From Torreya grandis (Eukaryota > Streptophyta > Pinopsida > Cupressales > Taxaceae), in assembly GCA_037957365.1 (NCBI GenBank), contig JARHVA010004901.1, forward strand, positions 1,330,852-1,394,851: a DNA stretch of 64,000 nucleotides, in the 5' to 3' direction. Shown one piece after another: positions 12,660 through 23,583 of this stretch; within the stretch, counting starts at the first letter, position 1, and each line of letters starts with the position of its first letter. Below the pieces are notes generated by a model. That model saw only the letters and a program-made list of their open reading frames with translations. It was not told the DNA's origin and made no database searches. Made by a program: the position numbers and the translations under genes.

Positions 12660-13110
12660 TCCATTATGACCATCATTGAAACACCTCTTTAGGAGCAGCA
12701 TTAGAATTTGTATTTTGATGGATCATTCATAGCACATGGATTGGGGGTAGTCCTATTGTTTATTACACCATAGGGCGATCTTATCCCTAAATCATTTCAT
12801 ATCATCTTTCCTTGTACCAGTAACATGGCTGAATAAGAAGCACTTGTCATAGTTTTTCATTAGGTATTATAATGATATATTCAACATCTCAAGGTTTATG
12901 GTGATTTGTAGTTGATCATAAATCAAGTTACAAACCACTTTCATACCAAGTATGAGAAACTAGTACCATACAAGACCATGGTCAACACTCTTAAATAGAA
13001 GATTATTAACATATAGTTTGAACACATTCCAAAGTCTAATAATAGAATAATAGATACCATGGCCACCATTAGCTCTTTGATCCATCATCTAGACAAGGTA
13101 AAAAAATACC
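12660..13110 (+). pseudogene. Tat-A second RNase H (aRNH-type) remnant
   Basis: Bases 12708-12900 read YFDGSFIAHGLGVVLLFITP, then GDLIPKSFHIIFPCTSNMAE and EALVIVFH. This is the additional RNase H domain placed between the RT-associated RNase H and integrase in Tat-group elements (pattern YFDGAS...GAGVVLISP...TNNxAEYEALI). The first aspartate and the glutamate of the AE-EA block are visible. A dual RNase H is the main reason for assigning the element to the Tat group. Stops replace glutamine and tyrosine codons. Confidence 0.82.
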
Positions 13111-13299
13111 AATTTCTCATTGAATATCTTGTAGTGCCAACTCATAAACCTTCAACTATCATAATGATATGTGATATTATTGGTCCCAAATCTATATAGT
13201 ATTTAGAGATTTATAATGACCTTAATGACCATATTATGACACAAAAACTATCACAAAAATAATCCAATGCCTTTATCTACCATGCCACATGATATACTT

Positions 13300-14460
13300 A
13301 CTTGGACCAGCCACTTACCACCACAATTTTTATGAAACTCTACTTCAATGTTTAACTTTGAAAAAATTAATATTAGTGTTATGGTAAGTTCATAAAGGAG
13401 TATGTTGAGTACACACTAATGGAACCATACTAGCTAAAAAAATCCTATGTACTAGGTATTATAGTTCAACTATGGATGCAGATGTAACTACATATGTTAT
13501 AAAGTGTGATAAATGTCAAAGGCATGCCAATTTGATTCATTCACCAACTAAAAAACTAAAACCAATTCTTAAAATATGGACATTTACTACATGGAGCCCC
13601 GATCTCATTGGGAAGATAAACCGCAACTCATCTGACGGCCATAAACACATCCTCACCACTGTCGAATATTTCACTAAGTGGGTTGAAGCTATACCCCTCA
13701 CTTATATGACTAGATTTTTTTTCCAAATTCATATTCAACTATATCATGTTTTTATATGGTATCCCATCCAAAATTAAATATGATAATGGTGGATCATTTA
13801 AGAAAAATTATGTTAAATTACTGTGTTCAGTAAAAAAATTACTCAACACTTTTCTATGGCATATTATCCATAAGATAATGATTAGGCCAAAGAATCCAAC
13901 AAAACCATTATCAACATCTTTAAAAATATTATTAATGATGAAAACCATGATTGTTACATCTAGATATTTTGTACTATATAGGAATACCATAAAAATTACC
14001 ATACCATAATAGGAGCCACTACATATTCCCTTATTGATGGCACTGAGGTAATTCTTCCCTTGAGGTTGAATTACCTTCTCTGTACATCTATTTGAAGTAT
14101 GTATTAGATGATGAATATTATTGAGTAGCTTGATTGAAAGAGATGTAATTACTTGATTAAAAATGTATGGCCATAGTCAAAAAACTTCAATCATACTATA
14201 ATTGATTCCATGGCCATATAATCGATGAGTTAAACATAGAAAATTAAATCTTGGTGATTTTGTTCTTAAATAAAATTAATAAAATACCACAGTTGAGGAG
14301 AAACATAAGGGAAATTTCAAACCCAAGTGGATAGGCCCATACATCATTATTGTAAAATATGGATCCAATGCATATAGGCTTGCTACACCAGATGGGGATG
14401 AACTTGATGAGCTGATAAACATTATATACCTCAAGAATTACTTTACTTCAAAGACTTGAT
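13300..14460 (+). pseudogene. Tat-A integrase remnant
   Basis: The zinc-binding cysteines are seen in KCDKCQRHANLIHSP (13502). The core has WSPDLIGKINRNSSDGHKHI (13594-13653) with the first catalytic aspartate, FTKWVEAIPLT, then GIPSKIKYDNGGSF with the second aspartate (13750-13800). The third acidic residue lies in a shifted stretch near 13885-13910 that reads ESNKTIINIFKNIIND. The C-terminal part at 14240-14455 contains NLGDFVLK, KPKWIGPYIIIVKYGSNAYR and GDELDELINIIYLKNYF. No chromodomain follows. Tat-B has the parallel domain at 37286-38320. Confidence 0.88.
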
Positions 14461-14795
14461 ATGTTATCTATGAGGCCCATTTATTTTTTACCATAATATA
14501 GACATACTTTATTGTAACATATGACCTATACCATTCTACTATACCTTTCTTCTCAACCAAGTTCCTTTTCACCCTCCCTACCCAATCCCTTTGCCCTTAG
14601 TTTTGTTCCATTGATTATAAGGGCACTTTTCAGCATGAAGATTTATATCAAGTTTCAATAGTTGATTTAGTATTCTAGATAGAGGATGTATTTTATAATA
14701 GTATGATATTGGTATGGAAATTTCATCCTTCATTCATTGTTTCATTTTATACCAAGTGTTTCTAATTATAACTACCTTTGGGTAAATCAATATAC
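14461..14795 (+). other. Tat-A 3' noncoding region, first part
   Basis: After the integrase end there is AT-rich noncoding sequence. It contains one unit of the hairpin-like repeat (14765-14790, ATTATAACTACCTTTGGG then AAATCA) that recurs at 23605 and beyond. N1 is inserted immediately after it; the target duplication TATAC is 14791-14795. Confidence 0.7.
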
Positions 14796-14798
14796 TAT

Positions 14799-14830
14799 TG
14801 TCCCCAAAAATGTCACTCATTTTTGGGACA
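14799..14830 (+). repeat. Hairpin at the start of the N1 LTR
   Basis: TGTCCCCAAAAATG pairs with CATTTTTGGGACA across a few bases, making a stem of about 13 pairs with one bulge. It is unchanged in the 3' LTR (20972-21003). A second small hairpin, TTTGGTC-CTACA-GACCAAA, follows 18 bases later. Confidence 0.75.
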
Positions 14831-14934
14831 ACCTATGAACTATTTTGGTCCTACAGACCAAAATCCTCTCTTCCATTTTCAAAATTTTTTTATGAGCCTT
14901 CAAAATATCCATTATTTAAGCTTTTCAGGGAATG

Positions 14935-15345
14935 TACGGACTCTACAGGCTTGAATCTACGGACTCTATAGGTTCATTTCTACAGACTCAATTTTTATGG
15001 ACTTCGTAGTAAGAAATCTATAGACTCCCCCAGTTCTACGGACTCAATCAATGGACTCTACAAGAGGAACTACAAACTTCATAGATGGTTTCTATAGACT
15101 CCAAAAGCTATATTTCTATGGACTCTTTCAAAGTTAGAGAAAACTATGGACTTGGCTTCTAAAGACTCTGTAGGCAAGCTCAAATCTACGGACTCTGCAG
15201 GCAAGCTCAAATCTATGGACTCTCAAGGCCTCAAAACTATAGACTTTGTAGGATAATTTCTCACATTTATAGACTCCCCTAGATCTATGAACTCATTTCT
15301 ACATACTCTACAGGTTGGATTTTATGGACTCTATAGGAAATAAAT
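14935..15345 (+). repeat. Minisatellite inside N1 5' LTR
   Basis: A degenerate tandem repeat with core TCTACGGACTCTACAGG and spacers of variable length; a longer duplicated block AGGCAAGCTCAAATCTA occurs twice (about 15172-15215). The matching array in the 3' LTR is 21105-21515. Confidence 0.8.
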
Positions 15346-15705
15346 AGGTTCAAAACTTAGCCATTTTTTCAATCGAGAAGTTCAAAGGGGTCTTCCAAGA
15401 GCCTGAAGGACAAGTGCCATTGTGGAGGGTAGGTAAGGAGTAGATGGACTATTTCAAAAGTCTGAAGGATAGTTTCGAGCTTGAATAGTCCTTGCAAAGG
15501 TCACAGTTCTCTTTTAGGAAAATAATGTGGTGAAATGATTAAGGCATTTCCTTCAAACAAAAAGTCTGAAGGAATTCCTTTAGACTTTTATCTGAAGAAA
15601 TAATCTCGAAGCAAAGACAAAAGCCCACGAAAAGAAAGCTTGAAGTAAAGCAAGAGCAAGTAGGAAGAAAGAATGAAGGAAAAGAATAATTCCTTTAGAC
15701 AAAAT

Positions 15706-15727
15706 GTTTGAAGGAATTCCTTCAAAC
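15706..15727 (+). repeat. Perfect 22 bp palindrome in N1 LTR
   Basis: GTTTGAAGGAA followed by its exact reverse complement TTCCTTCAAAC. Related imperfect copies built on GGAATTCC occur upstream (about 15570) and in the 3' LTR (about 21740 and 21886). It could form a cruciform or RNA hairpin. Confidence 0.85.
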
Positions 15728-17421
15728 TTTTGTCTGAGGAAAAATCCTGAAGTGAAAGTCCGTTGACGAAGGAAAAACCCACCGAGGAGAAAGAATCCCA
15801 AAGGCCATCCGAAGACCACCCGAAGGGTATGTACCCTTGTGGGGGGCTCTCACTGAGAAAAAGGGACATTTCTCAAGACCTTGAAGGGTAGGTCCCCTTT
15901 GGGAAGGATTAAACAAGAAAGCTGAAGGAATTGCCAAGGAATATGATGGGCCCACAGACGTCAAAGTTGAGCGTCACAAACTATTTGTTTAGATCCAGAT
16001 GTTCGGTGACATCCCCATAGCCATCAAGTTTAGGGAAACAAACTAGCCATTAGTTTCCTAATGATGATGGGCCTAGAGACATCAAATTCACAAAAATGAA
16101 ATAGTTGTTGATATTTAAAATCGCGAATGCAAACTTGAATACAAAAGGCCAAAATGCCAAGGGAGGAACCATTGATAGAAGAGCGTAAGGAGTTAGCAAG
16201 ACTGAGGATATAGCCCTGAGAGCTCAAATGCTAGGAAAAGACAAACCTAGAAAGAGGAAAAGATAGCTTGAGAGCTCAAATCACAATAGGAAGAAACAAA
16301 GAAGAAAATGTCTACGTAGAATTTATTTTAGTAGTTAGAACAATCTATAGAGTAGATTTTTGAGCTTGCAAACATTAAAGGTGTGGCTTATTGGTCTCCT
16401 TTGGAGTAAAGACAAAATGGATAGCTACGCAGACATTAGAGGGGATAGACCAAATAATCCAAAATTAGGAGAAGACATATGGGATGAAATGACATGCCAT
16501 AGTTAAGACAACTGCCCTATTTTTAGTGCAGTCCTTTGACAAACCTAGAAATGCATTAAAGGCATTGACTACAACATGGACCATCCCATGGGAAAGAGTG
16601 ACAAGCCTTGCTTGGTGGCCATACATTGTAATTTATCTCATTATGCAAAGGGATATCTTTCCAATACAGAAGCAAAACTCTACCCAATTGAAAGGCAAAT
16701 ATTGAGACTTTGAGCTCAGATTGTTGTTCATATCATTTTATCTAAATGAGAAAGCAAGTTTTTGTAGACTTTGTGCTATCATAGCTTATATCATTTTAGG
16801 ATATTGTTCTTATGTCTATCTTTTGAATGTGTTCTTGTTTATTTAATTTGGCAAGTAGAACTAGTGAAAGTAATCAGGAAGGTGTCCTAAAGCCAACTAT
16901 GGAGAGACTTTGTGCCCCCATAATTGCCTTTAGTGTATTTGTCTATTTTCTATTTCTATGTAAAGGACCTTGGGATGACTTTGTTCCCCCATTTTCCTTC
17001 ATATTTCACTCTTGGGCAGTCGAGGTGGAGACTTTGTGCTACACCTCAGTCTGTTGGTTACTATGCCCTTTGTTACCAGTTACTTGTCACTACCTGAAAG
17101 AACTCCTACTTTTTCTTGAAAGAACACTTCTAAAAGAAGAGAAGTGCCTTCAATGTCTTCACCAAGATTTTCTCCTTTTTATGTGAACATCATCTCTAAA
17201 AAAATAGAGATCGATGGTGTTATCCTACCCTTGAGTGTTATTTTTAGCTTATAGTTATAGTATATAGCCCCTTCATACTTATAGGGAACCTCCCCTTGAT
17301 GAGAGGAGAAATTTGTCCCCTTTGGATGTGGTAAACCTACAACTTTGGATGACCAATCTCCCTTGTTGTGGATGATCAGACCTATTTTGCTCATCAGTAC
17401 GTTGGTGACAAAATATTCACC

Positions 17422-17800
17422 CAATAGTTTTTTGGTGACTCTGTTGGGGACATAATAATTTTTTTGCAATTTGAAGCCTCAAGCTTCAGATTGAAACATC
17501 ACCTTTGTCTTACCCATTATCATTATAGCCTTATCCATTTATCCCACTATGGAAGAATGAGCTACTCTAGTGCTTTCCCATTGTTAATTTCGTCCCAGCT
17601 ACACACAATAGTTTTTTGGCAACTTCGTTGGGGATTTCAAACAAGCAGTTCCTATCCTTATACATTGTATACTCTGGTGAATCTCATCTAGGTCTCACCT
17701 ATTATCATTATAGCCTTATCCATTCCCATTATATAATCTAGTCTATAAACTAGATCTATTGAGGGAGAATAGTAGTTTGAAGCCTCAAGCTTCAAGCTGA
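17422..17800 (+). repeat. Duplicated LTR-end/PBS and leader blocks in N1
   Basis: The junction CAATAGTTTTTTGG plus a PBS-like tail occurs at 17422-17451 and again at 17606-17634 (TGGCAACTTCGTTGGGGA). ATTATCATTATAGCCTTATC occurs at 17516 and 17701, and GAAGCCTCAAGCTTCA at 17473 and 17779. The leader is thus a mosaic of duplicated pieces, including a second copy of the LTR end and primer site. Confidence 0.8.
17433..17451 (+). other. N1 primer-binding site
   Basis: TGGTGACTCTGTTGGGGAC starts six bases after the 5' LTR end. It resembles the TGGCGACTCxxxTGGGGA primer-binding sites of Tat/Ogre-group elements. A similar site is seen in N2 at 41175. The pairing tRNA is not assigned here. Confidence 0.7.
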
Positions 17801-18028
17801 AGTATGACCAATTCTTTCTCATTTTAATCCTACAATCTGGCAGCTCCATGCTATACAAGAAGCTAGAAATCTCAAGGTGTTTTTGACCCTATTTTTGAGT
17901 TGGTGCAATAGAGTAATTTTGATTTGTTTCCTTTACAACCTCACCTTTAATGAACTAGGAGTCTTCTTCCTACCCATACCAAGTCACCAATACAAGGCAA
18001 AGCTTCTTTTTCTACTATTATCAGAGCT

Positions 18029-19140
18029 TTGCCTATCCATACTCCACCCAAATTTGTGATCCCACTTATACATAATCAAATCATGGCTCAAGGCCCTTGG
18101 GGTAACTCTTTCAGTCCACTAAATTTGACCCCACCTCTACATGAGCTTCCACGTAGTTTAAGGAAAAATTTCCCCAAATTTTTTGGTGATGGGAAAGTTC
18201 ACCCTGATGAACATATTGCTTCCTTTAGCATAGCCTATGGTGTAATAAGTGTTGAGTATGAACACATAACATTCAAGATATTCATAGAGACACTAAAAGG
18301 CACTACTATAAATTGGTTCTACCATCTACAAGCTTGATTAGTGACTGATTAAGACACTCTTAAAGCTAAACTTGAATCCAGGTTCAAGCCTATAGAAGAT
18401 GCACATGCCTTGCTAGCCTAGCTCACATAGATGAAGGATCCCCATGAACCTATGAGGGACTTCATTGCCAAGTTTGATAAGCTAAGGAATAGGATTCCCA
18501 TGATCACCCAGCTAACACCTGAGAATCTCAAGTGTTTCTTCATCAACTCACAACTGCCTGAAGTGAATTTTTTACTGAGACAGGCTAGACACATAGACCT
18601 TGCTACTGCTTAGGACTTGGCTACTGAGGTAGAAGATGACCTTATCTTGGTAGGAAAGATAAGGAGGGACCCTAATAAAGGTAAATCCTCTTCATCCTTT
18701 AAATACTCACTTATAGTCACCACTAATCAAATGGTGTAAAAGCTGGCAAATCAATTGCTAGCCTTGAAGAGACAAATGGCCCAAGGTATGTCTACTCCTC
18801 CTAATCAGGATATGCCAAGGATATTTCAAAATTAGCCATATCAAGGTGATGAGACCAGGAATCAAGGGTAGCCAAATCATCTTCCTCCCCCATAGAGGAA
18901 CCTTGCCCTTGAAGCACCTCCAACCAACTTAGTAGTTAGATATCTAGAAATAAAACATGATTTCTCTTTCCAAACTGAGTTTGAGCAAGAAAATGGCATT
19001 GATCTCTTCATAATAGACCAAGAAGAATTAGCTAGCAACTCTAATATTAGTTTCCTGAATTACCAGGATGAACCCAAAAGTGAAAGTGAAGTAGTTGAGG
19101 GATCATACGCTATGTTCACCCAGTCTAAGAACTAGTCAGC
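18029..19140 (+). pseudogene. N1 gag remnant
   Basis: The frame opens at 18029 or, more likely, at the internal ATG 18083 (MAQGPWGNSF). It contains LRKNFPKFFGDGKVHPDEHI, INWFYHLQA and, after stops, EPMRDFIAKFDKLRNRIP, LKCFFINSQLPEVNFLLRQA. These fit the Retrotrans_gag fold of Ty3/gypsy (W before the LxxL block, then F..L...F). The same frame continues past in-frame stops, mostly at former glutamine codons, to about 19140 through a proline- and glutamate-rich region. Gag would package the element RNA and, for a non-autonomous element, could act with a partner's pol. Confidence 0.85.
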
Positions 19141-19429
19141 CTAGCAAGCTAATAAAGAAAAGATAGAGGAGTCACCATAACTAACAATTTCAATTGCTAA
19201 GCAGGGAACCCCTCTTCCTTTCTAGTCAAAGGACCCAGTGATTACAAGAAAGGTAAGTGCCTCAAATATCCTTACGTCTTCTACTTCAAATTTTTAGGCT
19301 AGTCCTCCCCCTCCCAAAAACCAAAAGGATGAACTCCCATCCTCTCTTCCTAATGCATTTTAGTCATTTGACATAGTTGACCATGTCAAGAAAACTAAAT
19401 TCCAAGTGACTGAATTTGAATTCTTACAA

Positions 19430-20075
19430 GCCAATCCTGAGTAGTTGGATAGGTTGGTAGAGTGTGTGAAGAATATAGCCATCCCTATAGGACAAGAAGC
19501 TAAGAAGGTAACTCATGATCCCCCAAGGAATATGTCTATACAAAACAACCTTGTCATTAATCCTCCTCTTACCCTTAGGAAAATAGAGCCTTTCTATGTT
19601 TCCCTGTTGATAAATGGTCACAAGCTGAGCAATTGCATCATTGATTCAAGAGCTTCAGATAATGTCATGCTTGCCAAAGTGGTATAATCCCTTGGTCTTA
19701 CACCGACCAAGACATTTGGGAGATGATTTTCCATGGAGAATAAAAAAGTGCCACTACTAGAACAAATCAAGGATGCCCAATTTAGACAAGAGAATCAAGA
19801 TGACCGTTCTAGTGGCTAACATCCCAACATCTTATGGCATTTTGCTTGGATGAAATTTTTGCAAGGATGTGAGAGAAGAACTAAGCATGGACCTATCTAA
19901 GGCAAGGATCCCTATCAAAGGCATAATGAAGAGGTTGATCCCTGAAAAGGAAGAAAAATATGTTGTCACTCAGACATCAGCACCCGAAGCTCAGATTCTA
20001 TTTGAGTCTTTAGGCAGGGGTAATTACTTTTTGTCCACAGAGGATGTTCATGTTTTTGCATATGAAAGTTTGTAG
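19430..20075 (+). pseudogene. N1 aspartic protease remnant
   Basis: In the same frame as gag, 19445-19687 has LTLRKIEPFYVSLLINGHKL followed by SNCIIDSRASDNVMLAKVV. The family active site is IDSGAS, so glycine has changed to arginine. Further on, SLGLTPTKTFGR, VANIPTSYGILLG and a shifted frame 19869-20075 (EELSMDLSKARIPI) match the C-terminal half of the retropepsin and its tail. Gag and protease appear to be one reading frame, as in many Ty3/gypsy elements. The frame break lies near 19690-19860. Confidence 0.83.
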
Positions 20076-20189
20076 GTGGAAATATAAAAATTGATTAAAA
20101 CAAGACATTAGAATAATTGGTAGGGTGTAGTATAGATGAAAAGGATCTTCCCTCTCTAATGAAGAAAAATTTGATAGAAGATCAGTTTT

Positions 20190-20460
20190 TGATGATGTTT
20201 GGATCTGAGAATTTGATGGCAGCAATTCCTCTACTGGTGTTGGAGCCAGGATGGTGTTGATATCTCTTCAAGGAGATATTCTTCCTCCTTCACATGAGTT
20301 GTAGTTCAACAACACCAAAAACACTACTGAGTATGAATCTTTATTACTCAGGTTGAAAGCTACTCAAGATAAAGGTGTCAAACTCCTTCACGCTAAAAGA
20401 GATGTTGAACCGATGGTTTATCAAGAGTTTAATGTTGACAATCAAAACATATGCTAGACT
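20190..20460 (+). pseudogene. N1 Tat-type RNase H remnant
   Basis: The frame beginning EFDGSNSSTGVGARMVLISL (20209) continues QGDILPPSHEL, FNNTKNTTEYESLLLRL and KATQDKGVKLLHAKRDVE. This is the extra RNase H domain of Tat-group elements (DGS, GDILP, NNT...TEYE). It lies only about 130 bases after the protease tail; the reverse transcriptase and first RNase H that should lie between are absent. Either they were lost or this non-autonomous type evolved with this layout. Confidence 0.8.
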
Positions 20461-20968
20461 AAACTATTAGAATAACAAGTTATGGTGGTGGACCATACTG
20501 CTATACTCCAAAGTCATCAAAAGGAACTCTTCACCAAGAAAGAAAAGATTTATGGTTTCTGGATTGGAGACCATGACTTACCATGGCACAAGAAGAGAGA
20601 ACCAAAAGGAGTGCACATAAAGTGTGATTCCTGGTGGAGAGTTCCATTCACCCATCATTGATTCTAGGGATAAAATGGTTTTATATTGGTTTATTAGAAT
20701 GGAATGCCATTTTCATTGTCTCACAATGGGAAGCATCTGAATCACTTCAATTCTTGAAGTATCAGATAAGTTCACCTGTACATATATACATTTGTATAGT
20801 CTTTATTTCTATTTTGTGCTTTTTGTTTTCATTTTTTGGAGCCTTTCTTTTTGAGTAGCATGAATCCATAGCCCAATGGCATACTTCAAGGCACTAAAGA
20901 TTCTAGTTTCTACTCCCCTCAGTTGTTTCAAAATTTTAACTAAGGGAAGTTCCCCAACTGGAGCCAGT
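20461..20968 (+). other. N1 3' internal region
   Basis: Decayed sequence after the RNase H. A possible pol piece reads PWHKKREPKGVHIKCDSWW near 20580-20640, not assigned. A run rich in T and TTTTG follows at 20780-20860. A purine-rich AAGGGAAG at 20942-20949 is a weak polypurine-tract candidate before the 3' LTR. Confidence 0.45.
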
Positions 20969-23583
20969 TATTGTCCCCAAAAATGTCACTCATTTTTGGG
21001 ACAACCTATGAACTATTTTGGTCCTACAGACCAAAATCCTCTCTTCCCTTTTCAAAAAATTATTATGAGCCTTCAAATTCTCCACTCTTTAAGCTTTTCA
21101 AGGAATTTATGGACTTTGCAAGCTTGAATCTACAGACTCTACAGGTTCAATTTTATGGACTCAATTTCTATAGACTTTATAGTAAGAAATCTATGAACTC
21201 CCCCAGTTTTATAGACTCGATCTACAGACTCTACAGGTGGAATTATGAACTTCACAGATGGTTTCTATGGACTCTAAAAGCTATATTTCTATGAAATCTT
21301 TAAAATTTAGAGAAAACTATGGACTTGGCTTCTACAGACTCTATAGGCAAGCTCAAATATACAGACTCTATAGGCAAGCTCAAATCTATGGACTCTCAAG
21401 GCCTCAAAACTATGGACTCTGTAGGCTAGTTTTTCACATCTACAAACTCCCCCAAATCTACGAACTTATTTGTATAGAATCTATAGGTTGGCTTCTACAG
21501 ACTCTGTAAGAAAGAAATATGTTCAACACTTAGCCATTTTTTCAATCGAGAAGTTCAAAGGGGTCTTCCAAGAGCCCGAAGGACAAGTGCACTTGCGGAG
21601 GGTAGGCGTGGAGCAGATGGACCATTGTAAAAGTCTGAAGGATAGTTATAGGCTTGAACAGTCCTTACAAAGGGCACAGTTCTCTTTCTAGAAAAGAATG
21701 TGGTGAAATGATTAAGGCATTTCCTTCAGACAAAAAGACCAAAGGAATTCCTCCAAACTTTTGTCTAAAGAAATAAGCCCGAAGAAAAGACAAAATCCCA
21801 TTGAAAGAAAGCCCAAAGGAAAGCAGGAGCAAGTGGGAAGAAATAATGAAGGAAAGGAATAATTCCTTTAGACAATTTTTTTGAAGGAATTCCTTTAGAC
21901 TTTTGTCTAAGGGAAAAGCCTGAAGTGAAAGTCCATCGACGAAGGAAAAACCCACTGAGGAGAAAGAAGCCCGAAGGCCATCTGAAGACTGCCTAAAGGG
22001 TATGTGCTCTTGTAGGGGGATCTCACCGAGAAAAAGGGACCTTTCTCAAGACCCTAAAGGGTAGGTCCCCTTTGAGAAGGATCAAATAAGAAAGATGAAG
22101 GAATTGCCAAGGAATATGATGGGCCCGTAGACATCAAAGTTGAGTGTCATGAACTAGCCATTGGGATCCAGATGTCCAATGACATCCCCACAGTTTAGGG
22201 AAACAAACTAACTATTGGTTTCCTAATGATGACAGACCTAAAGATGTCAAATTCATGGAAATGAAATAGCCATTGATCTTTGAAAGCTTGAATGTAGACG
22301 CGAATGCAAATGGCCAAAATGCCAAAGGGAGGAACCACTGATGGAAGAGTGTAAGGAGCTAGCAAGACTGAGGATATAGCCTTGAGAACTCAAATGCCAG
22401 GAAAAGACAAAACCAAAAAGAGGAAAAGATAGCTCAAGAGCTCAAATCATAGCAGGAAGAGACAAAGAGCAAAATATCTACATAGAAGTTATTTTAATAG
22501 CTAGAACAGTCTATAGAGTAGAATTTTGAGCTTGAAAACATTAAAGGTGTGGCAGGTTGGTCTCCTTTGGAGTAAAGACAAAATGGATATATACACAAAT
22601 ATTAGAGGGGATAGAATAGATAATCTAGACTCAGGAGAAGACATATGGGATGAAATAACATGCCATAGTTAAGACAACCACCCTATTTTCAACACAGTCC
22701 TTTGACAAACCTGGAAATGCATTGAAGGCATTGACTGTAGTGGTGTCGTCCCATGGGAAAGAGCACCAAGCCCTGCTTGGTGGCTATACATTTTAATTTC
22801 TCTCATTATGCAAAGGGATATCTTCCTAATACAGAAGTAAAACTCTACCCAATTGAAAGGTGAATACTGAGACTTTGAGCTCAGATTATTGTTCATATCA
22901 TTTTATGTAAATGAGAAAGCAAGTTATTTGCAGACTTTGTGCTATCATAGCCTATATCATTTTAGGAGATTGTTCTTATGTTTGTCTTTTGAATGTGTTC
23001 TTGTTGATTTAATTTAACAAGCAAAACTAGTGAAAGTAATCAGGAAGGTGTCCTAAAGCCAACTGTGGAGGGACTTTGCGCCCCCATAATTGCCTTTAGT
23101 GTATTTGTCTATTTTTTATTTCTATGTAAAGGACCTTGGGATGAATTTGTGCCCTCATTGTCCTTAGTATTTCACTCTTGGGTAGTCAAGGTGGATACTT
23201 TGTACTATGCCTCAGTCTGCTAGTTACTACACCCTTTGTTACCAATTACTTGTCACTACTTGAAAGAACTCTTGTTGTTTCCTGCAAGAACAATTCTAAA
23301 AGAAGAGAAGTGTCTTCACCAAGGTTTTCTTCTTTGTTTATGAACATCATCTTTGAAAAAAGAGAGATCGATGGTGTTATCCTACCCCTGAGTGTTATTT
23401 TCAGCTTATAGTTATAGTATATAGCCCCTTCATACTTATAGGGAACCTCCCCTTAATGAGAGGAGAGATTTGTCCCCTTTGTATGTGGTGAACCTACAAA
23501 TTTGGATGACCAATCTCCCTTGCTATGGATGATCAGACCTATTTTTCTCATTAGTACGCTGGTGACAAAATATTCACCCAACA
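20969..23583 (+). repeat. N1 3' LTR (2615 bp)
   Basis: Starts TATTGTCCCCAAAAATG and ends TTCACCCAACA, where the 5' copy has CAATA. It is collinear with 14796-17426 with small indels. It is followed directly by the target duplication TATAC (23584-23588). Confidence 0.93.
21105..21515 (+). repeat. Minisatellite inside N1 3' LTR
   Basis: Counterpart of 14935-15345, with core TCTACAGACTCTACAGG. The CAAGCTCAAAT block occurs twice here as well, so the array existed before insertion. Confidence 0.8.

Larger units (their letters stand above)
14796..17426 (+). repeat. N1 5' LTR (2631 bp)
   Basis: Starts TATTGTCCCCAAAAATG and ends TTCACCCAATA. It aligns throughout with 20969-23583. It contains a start hairpin, a minisatellite of CTACAGACTC-type units, a palindromic GAAGGAATTCCTTC zone, and a right-hand zone with GGACTTTGTGCCCCCA. 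Open frames inside it, such as 16827-17186, have no protein resemblance and are broken in the other LTR. Confidence 0.93.
14796..23583 (+). mobile_element. Nested non-autonomous Ty3/gypsy LTR element (N1)
   Basis: Two long direct repeats (14796-17426 and 20969-23583) enclose 3.5 kb. The flanks carry an exact 5 bp duplication, TATAC, at 14791-14795 and 23584-23588. With this duplication the LTR ends are TATTG at the left and CAATA at the right (CAACA in the 3' copy), which are inverted repeats. Inside are a primer-binding site, gag, an aspartic protease and a Tat-type RNase H, but no RT or integrase. It would have relied on a partner element for transposition. The LTRs are much more alike than those of Tat-A (the first 75 or so bases are identical), so it is younger. 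Confidence 0.93.

Noticed and set aside
15580..15964. Overlapping minus-strand open frames in the N1 LTR (and at 21665-21955)
   Set aside because: They arise from the GAAGGAATTCC repeat zone; several frames are open at once, as expected from low-complexity repeats.
16827..17186. 119-codon open frame inside the N1 5' LTR
   Set aside because: It lies wholly in LTR sequence, has no protein family resemblance, and is disrupted in the matching part of the 3' LTR.
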